This document shows, one piece after another, positions 8,852-15,606 of a stretch of DNA of 35,830 nucleotides. A program made the position numbers and the translations under genes. The notes beneath the pieces are model-generated. The model saw nothing but the letters and a program-made list of their open reading frames with translations, was not told the origin of the DNA and did not search any database. Source of the stretch: Stutzerimonas stutzeri SDM-LAC (GTDB taxonomy: Bacteria > Pseudomonadota > Gammaproteobacteria > Pseudomonadales > Pseudomonadaceae); assembly GCF_000235745.1 (NCBI RefSeq), contig NZ_AGSX01000142.1, forward strand, positions 1-35,830, written 5' to 3'. How positions within the stretch are numbered: position 1 is the stretch's first letter; each line of letters starts with the position of its first letter.

Positions 8852-9865
8852 TTAGTCTGCTAATGGCAGCCAGTCATGGGGGAAACGGGCCTTCAGGCCG
8901 AGCCGATCGATCCGCCAGCGCTCCGGCAGATCATCTACTCGTGCGATGACCCTCAAGCTGCGCGTCGGTGCGCTGAACGGCGGGCGCAGCTCGACGGGCA
9001 CCGACGCCGCGTCGTCCACGGTTTGCACCACCTGTGCCGGACGCTTGCTGCCATCCGGAAAGACCAGCGTAAGCGACTTGCCGATGGCCGCGTCGGCGGC
9101 ATGCCGGGGGTTGAGATAAACCCAGACCTGCGCCTCACCGTCGCGCTCCAGCCGCAGCAGCGGCGTGCCCGGGCCGACATTCTCACCTGGCGCGACAAGT
9201 ATCTCGCCAACCTTGCCGTCTTCCTCGGCGCGCAGTTCCAGTGCCTGCAGGCGGCTGTCCAGCCAGGCAAGCTCCAACTTGCGCTGGCGTTGGTCGACGC
9301 TCACGGCAGGCCGCGTACGCTGCGCCAGTTGGTAGAGATCGCGTAAACGCCCGTCGCGCTGATCGACGGCCGACAATAACTCGCCCCGAGTCGCCGCGCC
9401 GCGTTCGAACAAGCCCTGCATCTGATCGACCCGTGCCTGGGCGCGCGACAGCTGGCTGTCGAGCAAAGCCCGCTCGCGCTCCAGCGCTTCACGCTCAGCC
9501 GTATCTGGCGCATCGGCGGGGGCGGCCAGCATAAAGCGGCGCGCACGCCACTCAGGATTGTCCAACCGAACCAGCACCTCCCCGGCCTTCACGCGCTGTC
9601 CCGGTTGAACAAGAACCTGATCAACTTGAGCGCCATCGCGTGCGCGCAGCTCCGCACCCGGCAAATGAAGCTGGGCCGGCGCCTCGATCAACCAGAGTGC
9701 CAGCACCCAGCGCGCCACCAGCCAGAGCAGTGGGCTGACAACGGCCAGGAGGATGAGGTACCAGCGCAACCGAAAAGCCATGCGTTTGCCCGGCGCATAG
9801 AGCACCTGAAGCCCTTGCTCCTGGGTCGGCTGCTGCTCCTTGGCACTGGAAAATTTGATCTTCAT
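8852..9865 (-). CDS. HlyD-like membrane fusion protein of putative exopolysaccharide exporter
   Basis: A 337-residue periplasmic adaptor, last gene of the four-gene operon. Residues 1-32 are cytoplasmic and basic, 33-60 form one membrane segment, 70-105 and 208-240 are the two halves of a lipoyl/barrel-sandwich domain (DQVLVQPGQRVKAGEVLVRL and GEILVAPGENVGPGTPLLRL), and about 120-205 is a helical hairpin rich in Glu, Arg and Gln that would contact the TolC tip. A beta-barrel domain follows. No PilZ domain is visible, unlike Alg44. It starts 10 bases after the TolC-like gene stop. With no pump gene nearby, it most likely bridges the inner membrane glycosyltransferase and the TolC channel, as proposed for BgsB of Sinorhizobium. 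The family is clear; the polysaccharide role is inferred from context. Confidence 0.85.
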   Translation of the reverse strand: MKIKFSSAKEQQPTQEQGLQVLYAPGKRMAFRLRWYLILLAVVSPLLWLVARWVLALWLIEAPAQLHLPGAELRARDGAQVDQVLVQPGQRVKAGEVLVRLDNPEWRARRFMLAAPADAPDTAEREALERERALLDSQLSRAQARVDQMQGLFERGAATRGELLSAVDQRDGRLRDLYQLAQRTRPAVSVDQRQRKLELAWLDSRLQALELRAEEDGKVGEILVAPGENVGPGTPLLRLERDGEAQVWVYLNPRHAADAAIGKSLTLVFPDGSKRPAQVVQTVDDAASVPVELRPPFSAPTRSLRVIARVDDLPERWRIDRLGLKARFPHDWLPLAD

Positions 9866-9875
9866 GCGGTTCAGC

Positions 9876-11960
9876 TCAATGAGGGAAGTAGGACCAGTCC
9901 TGCCAGTCGATGCCGGTCACCGACACCGCCTGCAGGCGGTGTCGCCAGTTCGCGACCTGTTTTTCCAGCTGCAGTCGGGTGGCATCCTTCCAGCTTTCCT
10001 GCGCAGACAACTGCGGCTCCACGCTCTGCGCCAGACGAAACCGGAGCCCGGGCCAGCGCCGGGCAATGCCCTGCGCCAGTTCAGCACTGCGGTCCGGGTT
10101 GCGGGTGTAGATCATCAGGCTCACCTGACGCACGCCGCGTTGCTGCAGGCGGCAGGGAACGCAGAATCCACCGGCAGCCGGTTGGGCAAACCAGCGGTGA
10201 TGGCTCGACACTTCCAGCGGCCAGGGGCTGACTTGTGTCACGGACTCGAGGGTGTCCATCCAATCGCGCAGACGGTCTTCTGGAACCGGCCAGCCGAGTT
10301 GCTCGACTTCGAGATCCAGATGCAGAGCATCGAACGGCAGTGGCGCCAAGGTTTTCAGCAGATCGACGAGATCATGGCGAGGCTTCGGCAGGATCCACTG
10401 CGGATCGCCGAGCAGAAGCGTTACCTCCAGCTCCCGCGCATGCGCGTCACGCAGAGCATCGGAAAGCTGACTGCGCAGTTTCATGGGCTCGGCCACCTGG
10501 GCCGCGCTGAGACCGAGATGGACGCGCTGCATGCCGGCTGCTTGCAACGCCTGCAGGGCTTCGCTGCGGGTGTTTGGATCGAGCAGGCTTCGGCTGTCCC
10601 AAACATAGACGCCTTGGCGCCAGGCGTCTTTCTGCACGGCGGCCGATCGGTGGGTGGTTTTGCCCTGGCCTGGCCAGTCCGCCTTCAACGGCCCCAGCAA
10701 GGCCGATGCCGCACCGGTTTCCTCGACAAACAAGCGCAGCGCGGCCTCGCGCAGCCAGAGGCCGTGCCAGGCAGCGATCAGTCGCAACTCGGCATAACCC
10801 TGTTCGAGTTCAGCGGTAATCGCGCCAAGAAATGCCTGATCAATCTCACCTTCACGGCGCAGACGCTGTTCGTGTAGCGCCAGCGCAGTAGCCTCTAGCT
10901 GTCCGCGCGCCTGGGACATCTCATCGGCGGCCAACCGTTGGGCTCGTAGCGCTTGCGCCAGGGCTAGCACCATCTGCTCACGCTCAGCTTCAAGCTGTGC
11001 CTGTGCCGAATGCTGCCGGGCTTCAACCTCATCGCCTCGCGCTCGGCGATAGCCCAGCGGATCGAAGGGTGTCGACAGATTGATGCTGGCAACCAGACCG
11101 TTACCCGGCTTGCTACTGCCGTTGCGGTCCTCGTAGCTCTGCGCGACGCTGAAATTGGAATCGACCCCTGCATACCACGGCGACTCGCGGTTCTGCTCGG
11201 CGCGCCGCAACTGCTCGCGGCGCTGTTGTAGACGCGGGTGCGCTTCTAACGACTGCAGCCAGGCGTCCACGGGCTGCGCAGAAAGCACGAGTGCCTCGGC
11301 ACCCGCCTGATGCTGCGGCTCGATCGGTCGTCCGGCAAGCGCCTGCAGGCTGAAACGGGTTTCGTCCAGTACCAGTTGATTGCCAGCGCATTTTTGCTCA
11401 AGTGCTTGCCAACGAGCGTCCAGCAAACGCGCTTCCGAGGCCAGTAGCCAGCCGCCGTGTACACGCTCCGCCAAACGAGAACGGGCCTGCTCGGCACTGC
11501 CGACAATCGACCGACACCACTGTCGCTCCTGTTGCGCTCGCCACCAATCGGCATAAGCGCTGCGCAGCGCCAAGCGTTGTTCGAGGCGATACAGTTCGCG
11601 CCGCGCTTGCTGTTGCATACGATCGGACTCCACGCTGCGAACGGCGTCGAGCTGCCGGTGCAGGCTGCCCAACAGCGGGTGTCGCAGGCCGAGGGCCAGA
11701 TCGCGTCCGTAGTAATCGTCACGCAGATCGTCCGTTACCAGCTCGCGGTAGTGCCCAGCCCCGGCCGAAGCGAACCATTGCCAGCCGGCCTCGGCTTCAC
11801 GCTGCTGCTGCAGCGCCTGGAGCGCCACCAGCTCGGCGTCCACAGCACGTACCGAAGCGCTGGTCTCGGCGCCTTCAAGCAACGTAGACAGCGGCAACAC
11901 CTCAGCTCGTGCGACGAGCGCCGTACAGAACAACAGCACAATTGCACATGCCCTAAGCAT
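9876..11960 (-). CDS. TolC-like outer membrane factor fused to a putative TIM-barrel (glycoside hydrolase-like) domain
   Basis: A 694-residue protein with a signal peptide (MLRACAIVLLFCTALVARA). The start at 11960 overlaps the upstream glycosyltransferase stop by one base (TGATG). Residues about 20-415 look like a TolC/OEP protein: long heptad-like helices rich in Gln, Arg and Ala, two repeats, and short strand segments. Normal TolC proteins end near here. The extra part, about 445-694, alternates strands and helices eight times: VYVWDS (451-456), RVHLGLS (479-485), VTLLLGD (513-519), LHLDLEVEQ (546-554), PLEVSSHHRW (581-590), VSLMIYTR (613-620), LRFRLAQSVEP (639-649) and VTGIDWQDWSYF (681-692). 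This is a TIM-barrel pattern, with Glu residues near the ends of strands 4 (551/553) and 7 (649) as in clan GH-A glycosidases. TolC termini face the periplasm, so the domain should act there. The hydrolase assignment is an inference; a CVPC pair at 600-603 is unexplained. Confidence 0.78.
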   Translation of the reverse strand: MLRACAIVLLFCTALVARAEVLPLSTLLEGAETSASVRAVDAELVALQALQQQREAEAGWQWFASAGAGHYRELVTDDLRDDYYGRDLALGLRHPLLGSLHRQLDAVRSVESDRMQQQARRELYRLEQRLALRSAYADWWRAQQERQWCRSIVGSAEQARSRLAERVHGGWLLASEARLLDARWQALEQKCAGNQLVLDETRFSLQALAGRPIEPQHQAGAEALVLSAQPVDAWLQSLEAHPRLQQRREQLRRAEQNRESPWYAGVDSNFSVAQSYEDRNGSSKPGNGLVASINLSTPFDPLGYRRARGDEVEARQHSAQAQLEAEREQMVLALAQALRAQRLAADEMSQARGQLEATALALHEQRLRREGEIDQAFLGAITAELEQGYAELRLIAAWHGLWLREAALRLFVEETGAASALLGPLKADWPGQGKTTHRSAAVQKDAWRQGVYVWDSRSLLDPNTRSEALQALQAAGMQRVHLGLSAAQVAEPMKLRSQLSDALRDAHARELEVTLLLGDPQWILPKPRHDLVDLLKTLAPLPFDALHLDLEVEQLGWPVPEDRLRDWMDTLESVTQVSPWPLEVSSHHRWFAQPAAGGFCVPCRLQQRGVRQVSLMIYTRNPDRSAELAQGIARRWPGLRFRLAQSVEPQLSAQESWKDATRLQLEKQVANWRHRLQAVSVTGIDWQDWSYFPH

Positions 11961-13288
11961 CAGAACCTCTTCGCCTTGCGCAGCACCCACCAGGGCGCCA
12001 TGGAAGTTTCTTCATGACCGCGACGCAGCATCTCGTTGAGGATGGCGACCGCGCTCCAGCAGCGCATGACAAACATGAACAGAGGAAATATCGGCACGGC
12101 CCAGCACAGCCACAAATCCTGCCGTGGCCGCTCGGAGACCATTGTCAGCAGCACGATGTAGGCCAGCAGCGTATTGGCCAGGTAAACCAGATAAACCAGC
12201 AGCGCGAGCACCATGAAGGTCGAAAAGGTCAGCGCGTAAAGGCCCACCAGGAAGTAGCCGACGATGATGAACGGCAGCACCAGCTGGAAGAAGAAGCCGC
12301 TCACCAGAACCACGATGAAGTTGGGCCAGCCCAGCAGGCGCGGTGTAAAGCTGTGGCGATGCTTGCGCACGTAAAGGAAGAACAGGTCACCGTCCCAGCG
12401 CAGACGCTGCATGAGGAACTGGGCGAAGGTCACCGGCGCGTCGGTATGCCCGATTGCACAAGGCTCGAACGGAATACGCAGTGGTTTGCGGCCGAAGTAG
12501 TTCTTGATGCGCAGTGTGAGGTCCAGGTCTTCTGCCGTGTGCGTATCCCAGCCACCTATCTTTTCCAGGAAGCTGCGACGAAAGGCGCCAAACGCCCCGG
12601 AAACGTTGTTCACCACGTTCCATTCGCTGAGCCCGATCTTGGCCATCTGGATGGACAGCAGGTATTCCAATGCCTGCATCGCCGTGGTGAGCGACTTGCG
12701 CGTATTGCGTACACGCAGGCTGCCCGCCACGGCAGGTACCTGCGGGTCCTGGAAGTGCCGCACGACGTTGACCACCATGTCGTTGTCGAAGGACGTATCG
12801 CCATCCAGCGCCATGACGATTTCGCCCGTGCTGTACTCGAGGCCGGCGTTGAGCGAGGACACCCGCCCCCCGCGCTGCCACTTGGCGATCGGTCGCAGAA
12901 GACGGTGCGGATACAGCCGGCCATCCACGCGAAAGTCCCGCACGGCCTGCATCGTCGAGAGGTTGACGGCCGCACCGTCGACCACCGGGATCATCTCGAT
13001 CTCGCCGCGGTAGGTCTGCTCGCAGAGGCTTAGCAACGTGGTCTGCACATCACGGCCCTCGCTATAGCAGGTAATGATGCAAGAGACTCGGGGGCGATAG
13101 CTGTTGCCTTCCGGCAGCTCGAATGGCTTGCGCACGAACCAGCGCAAGACGCCGAGCAACGTGACCAGGTTGAGCGGCACTTCCAGCAACAGGAACGCCG
13201 GAAAGAGCATCACCAGCAAATAGCCCAGCCCGTCGGGTTTATCGATTTCACCGAGGATGCCGAGCCATTGCAGCCAGAAGGCGTCCAT
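11960..13288 (-). CDS. Processive membrane glycosyltransferase, family 2 (putative exopolysaccharide synthase)
   Basis: A 442-residue inner membrane glycosyltransferase of the cellulose/hyaluronan/PNAG synthase type. One membrane segment (about 23-50) precedes the catalytic domain (66-300), and three or four follow (about 322-383 and 393-415). The catalytic signatures are complete: VVDG with Asp104, the DxD-like LDGDT with Asp162/Asp164, TAED with Glu253/Asp254 as general base, and QRLRW at 294-298, the QxxRW acceptor/channel motif that marks processive enzymes. It should polymerise a nucleotide sugar and move the chain across the membrane. No PilZ domain is attached. The gene begins one base after the preceding regulator stop. 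The sugar cannot be read from the sequence. Confidence 0.88.
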   Translation of the reverse strand: MDAFWLQWLGILGEIDKPDGLGYLLVMLFPAFLLLEVPLNLVTLLGVLRWFVRKPFELPEGNSYRPRVSCIITCYSEGRDVQTTLLSLCEQTYRGEIEMIPVVDGAAVNLSTMQAVRDFRVDGRLYPHRLLRPIAKWQRGGRVSSLNAGLEYSTGEIVMALDGDTSFDNDMVVNVVRHFQDPQVPAVAGSLRVRNTRKSLTTAMQALEYLLSIQMAKIGLSEWNVVNNVSGAFGAFRRSFLEKIGGWDTHTAEDLDLTLRIKNYFGRKPLRIPFEPCAIGHTDAPVTFAQFLMQRLRWDGDLFFLYVRKHRHSFTPRLLGWPNFIVVLVSGFFFQLVLPFIIVGYFLVGLYALTFSTFMVLALLVYLVYLANTLLAYIVLLTMVSERPRQDLWLCWAVPIFPLFMFVMRCWSAVAILNEMLRRGHEETSMAPWWVLRKAKRF

Positions 13289-13289
13289 T

Positions 13290-14684
13290 TCAGCCCAGCT
13301 CTCCGTTGACGCGTGCGATCAGCAGGGCGGCGTCTTCATGCTCGAGCAGGTCAGCCGGAGCCGTAAAAGTCGCCTGGCGCAGCTGCAGCCGACCAATCTG
13401 CGCACTGGCCAGCTGTTCGGCGCCCTGTGCCAGCCGCTTGCTCACCACTTCTAAGCCCTGCGCCTCGGTGTGCGGCATCATGATCCAGAGAATTTCTTCG
13501 CTGACCCGGCAGCAGCGATCCGTATCGCGCACGGCTTCCTGTAGCCGCTCCACCAGGCTGTCGACCAAGGCGTGGCCGCGCAGCTCGCCGAGCTCGTTGA
13601 TGGTCGTCGCCAAGTTGACGAAACGCAGGCCCAGGAGTGAAAACCCTGGCTTCTTGTAGCGTCGAACCATCTGCAACTGCCAGTTGAGCAGCTCATGGAA
13701 GCTCTTCTGGCTCAGGAGATTGAGCTGGCCGAAGTGGTCCGTCTCAACGACGCTCGCGCTGTAGCCCTGACGACACCGCAAGCGACCGGCCTCGGCCAGG
13801 CGATAGTTGCGAACCTCGCGCACCCTCAGCTTGTCGGGCGCATGAGCGTGCCCGCAGTCCAAGCATCGCGCCTCCACCTCGGCATCGACGAAGAAGGCAT
13901 GACAACCGCGGCAGCGGTAGTTTTCCAGCGGCCTGTCGTAGTCACTGCCGATATGGCGCAAACGGCTGAGGCAGTTCGGACACAGCAGCAGGCCGTCTTT
14001 AAGGAAATGTTCCTGCGGCCCGACGTGACCACAGGTAAAGCAGTGCAGCGACGGCTGCCGCGCGATTTCCAGTGTCTGGCATTCCGGGCAGACGTCGACA
14101 TAGTTCAGGCGCCCCGAGCCGCAGCTGACGCACAGTCGTACGCGGTCGAGCAACTCGGCTTCTTCGAACCATCCCTGCTGCGTCATCAGCTGCAGCCAGG
14201 CGAAGGCGTTGGGCGTCTCGTCATCCTCCAGCGCTTCCAGCAGCGGATAGCGGTAATGCTGGGCGACACTGGCATCGCGCACGGCCAGCACGCTGCCACG
14301 CGGGCGCAGCCAGAGCCAGGCCAATACCCTTGCTTCGAAGCGCTCGGGGGCACTGCCACGATTGAACAAACCGAACCGCTCGCACCACAGGCGCCACAAT
14401 GGCACCAACGCGCTGAGGTCAGGCGGCGGCGCGCCATCGCCCAGCGCGGCGCACCAGGGGTCAAGGTCCTGGCAGCAATAGATCAGGCTGAATCGATAGC
14501 GCTTGTCCATCCGCAAACTGCGCAGCGCCTCGCCGGCGCGGGCGCCAGGCAGGTCGAGCAATACCACGTCATAGGCAGGCTCACTCTGCAATGCAAGGAG
14601 ATCGGCGTGCCGCTCGACGTCGACGCCGGTCAACGGTAACGATGAAACACCCAATACGCCGACACGCGGCATTGATGATGGCAT
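13290..14684 (-). CDS. TackOD1-like zinc-ribbon protein with degenerate GGDEF domain
   Basis: A 464-residue predicted cytoplasmic regulator, first gene of the exopolysaccharide operon. Residues about 5-75 resemble a response-regulator receiver core (VGVLGV, DVVLLDLPG). Residues 185-277 carry six CxxC pairs (185/188, 199/202, 215/218, 235/238, 258/261, 274/277), enough for three zinc sites; this matches my memory of the TackOD1 domain family. The C-terminal 330-464 aligns with a GGDEF domain, but the signature is SEEIL (395-399) in place of GGDEF, so cyclase activity should be lost. RDTD (386-389) sits five residues upstream, where the cyclic di-GMP inhibitory-site RxxD lies. It could therefore sense cyclic di-GMP, as PelD does. 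The start may be 14684 or the in-frame ATG at 14672. Confidence 0.75.
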   Translation of the reverse strand: MPSSMPRVGVLGVSSLPLTGVDVERHADLLALQSEPAYDVVLLDLPGARAGEALRSLRMDKRYRFSLIYCCQDLDPWCAALGDGAPPPDLSALVPLWRLWCERFGLFNRGSAPERFEARVLAWLWLRPRGSVLAVRDASVAQHYRYPLLEALEDDETPNAFAWLQLMTQQGWFEEAELLDRVRLCVSCGSGRLNYVDVCPECQTLEIARQPSLHCFTCGHVGPQEHFLKDGLLLCPNCLSRLRHIGSDYDRPLENYRCRGCHAFFVDAEVEARCLDCGHAHAPDKLRVREVRNYRLAEAGRLRCRQGYSASVVETDHFGQLNLLSQKSFHELLNWQLQMVRRYKKPGFSLLGLRFVNLATTINELGELRGHALVDSLVERLQEAVRDTDRCCRVSEEILWIMMPHTEAQGLEVVSKRLAQGAEQLASAQIGRLQLRQATFTAPADLLEHEDAALLIARVNGELG

Positions 14685-14805
14685 GACGTCTGGCAGCCCA
14701 AATGACGATATTGAATAGCCATCATTGTAGTTTGTTTGTTGCCTCTATAGGCGCCCCTTCGTCAGCGCAGACAGGTTTTGTTCAGCTCGTAGACGCCGCG
14801 TTCAA
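14685..14805 (-). promoter_or_regulatory. Likely promoter region of the exopolysaccharide operon
   Basis: This 121-base gap separates laoR from the operon; both are on the minus strand. It is AT-richer than its surroundings around 14700-14745. A -10-like TACAAT reads on the minus strand at 14729-14724, about 40 bases upstream of the first gene, but no convincing -35 box is placed before it. That would fit an activator-dependent promoter. No clear laoR terminator was found here. Confidence 0.3.
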
Positions 14806-15474
14806 TCAGAGCAGTATCTGCTCGCTAGCGACAAAGTATTGCTCCTGCAGGGTGCGCACCACTTCAGCCGCGTCAGCGGCAACCAGGCCACTTTCCAGAG
14901 CCAGCACTTGATAGATACCACGCCGCAGGTGCAGCCGATCGAGCTGGCCCGAGCCCGCGCCAGCGCATGCGGTACCGAGGAAGCGCACCCAGGACGTCAG
15001 CACGATCCAGGCGTTAAGTGCTAGCGCGTCGATCTCCATTTCGTCAGCCAGCAATATGCCGGCCTCGACGAAACCCTGATAAATCCTGCGCGCGTGCTGC
15101 AAACAGCGACCCGCGAATAACCGGTAGCGCGCTGCGAGTTCGGGATCAGCACCCAGCAGGCCTTCGAGGTCACGATGAATAAATCCGTAGTCCCACATCG
15201 CATCAAGCAGCGCTTCGAGATAAAGCGCCTTGTCCTGAACTTGCATTTCCCGCTCCTGAGGCAGTCGCAGAAACTGGTCAACACGCGACTCATACTGCCC
15301 GAACAGCTCAGCGATGATCGCCTGCTTGTTGCGGAAGTGGTAGTAGAGGTTGCCCGGCGAAATGCCGAGATGGGCGGCGATGTGGTTCGTGGTCACGCTG
15401 CGTTCGCCCTGGGCGTTGAACAGCTCCAGGCTGGCCTGCAGGATACGTTCGCGGGTGCTTGGTTTCGGGGACAT
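14806..15474 (-). CDS. laoR: TetR family transcriptional regulator, LaoR-like
   Basis: A 222-residue TetR-type repressor, divergent from the aldehyde dehydrogenase operon it most likely controls. The start at ATG 15474 is chosen because the N-terminal helix-turn-helix begins right after it: TRERILQASLELFNAQGERSVTTNHIAAHLGISPGNLYYHFRNK is the classic TetR DNA-binding region in residues about 6-50, which ends in the YYHFRNK motif. The C-terminal ligand domain is not diagnostic. Neighbouring order (TetR, aldehyde dehydrogenase, Tat-signal protein, GMC oxidoreductase) matches laoR-laoCBA, described in P. aeruginosa for oxidation of long-chain alcohols from SDS and alkanes. A palindrome in the shared promoter is the probable operator. 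Confidence 0.85.
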   Translation of the reverse strand: MSPKPSTRERILQASLELFNAQGERSVTTNHIAAHLGISPGNLYYHFRNKQAIIAELFGQYESRVDQFLRLPQEREMQVQDKALYLEALLDAMWDYGFIHRDLEGLLGADPELAARYRLFAGRCLQHARRIYQGFVEAGILLADEMEIDALALNAWIVLTSWVRFLGTACAGAGSGQLDRLHLRRGIYQVLALESGLVAADAAEVVRTLQEQYFVASEQILL

Positions 15475-15544
15475 CGCGTAAAGCCACTTCGTCGTGCTTA
15501 GCCGGAGCGCAAAGGTAACCCGGCTGCCGTAGATGCGCACAGGT

Positions 15545-15573
15545 TTGACAGTTTAGAGTTTTTACTCTAGAAA
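15545..15573 (+). promoter_or_regulatory. lao promoter with embedded palindromic operator
   Basis: A consensus -35 TTGACA (15545-15550) is followed after 17 bases by a -10-like TAGAAA (15568-15573). The spacer holds a perfect palindrome, TAGAGT-TTTT-ACTCTA, at 15554-15569. A TetR dimer bound there would block RNA polymerase on laoC and could also repress divergent laoR. A ribosome site GGAG lies at 15595-15598 before the laoC ATG. The palindrome is directly visible; the assignment to LaoR is inferred from position. Confidence 0.6.
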
Positions 15574-15606
15574 TCCTCACTCTGTCGCCTTTCCGGAGCA
15601 TCGTTC

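Noticed and set aside
9840-10877. Plus-strand open frame (345 codons) opposite the TolC-fusion C-terminus
   Set aside because: Its composition is typical of antisense to GC-rich coding DNA. Checked carefully because it covers the unusual extension, but the minus-strand frame is continuous with the TolC part and has a regular strand-helix pattern.
12014-13033. Long plus-strand open frame (339 codons) opposite the GT2 gene
   Set aside because: It is the antisense shadow of the glycosyltransferase, whose frame has complete catalytic motifs. The shadow product is rich in His, Gln and Arg with no recognisable domain.
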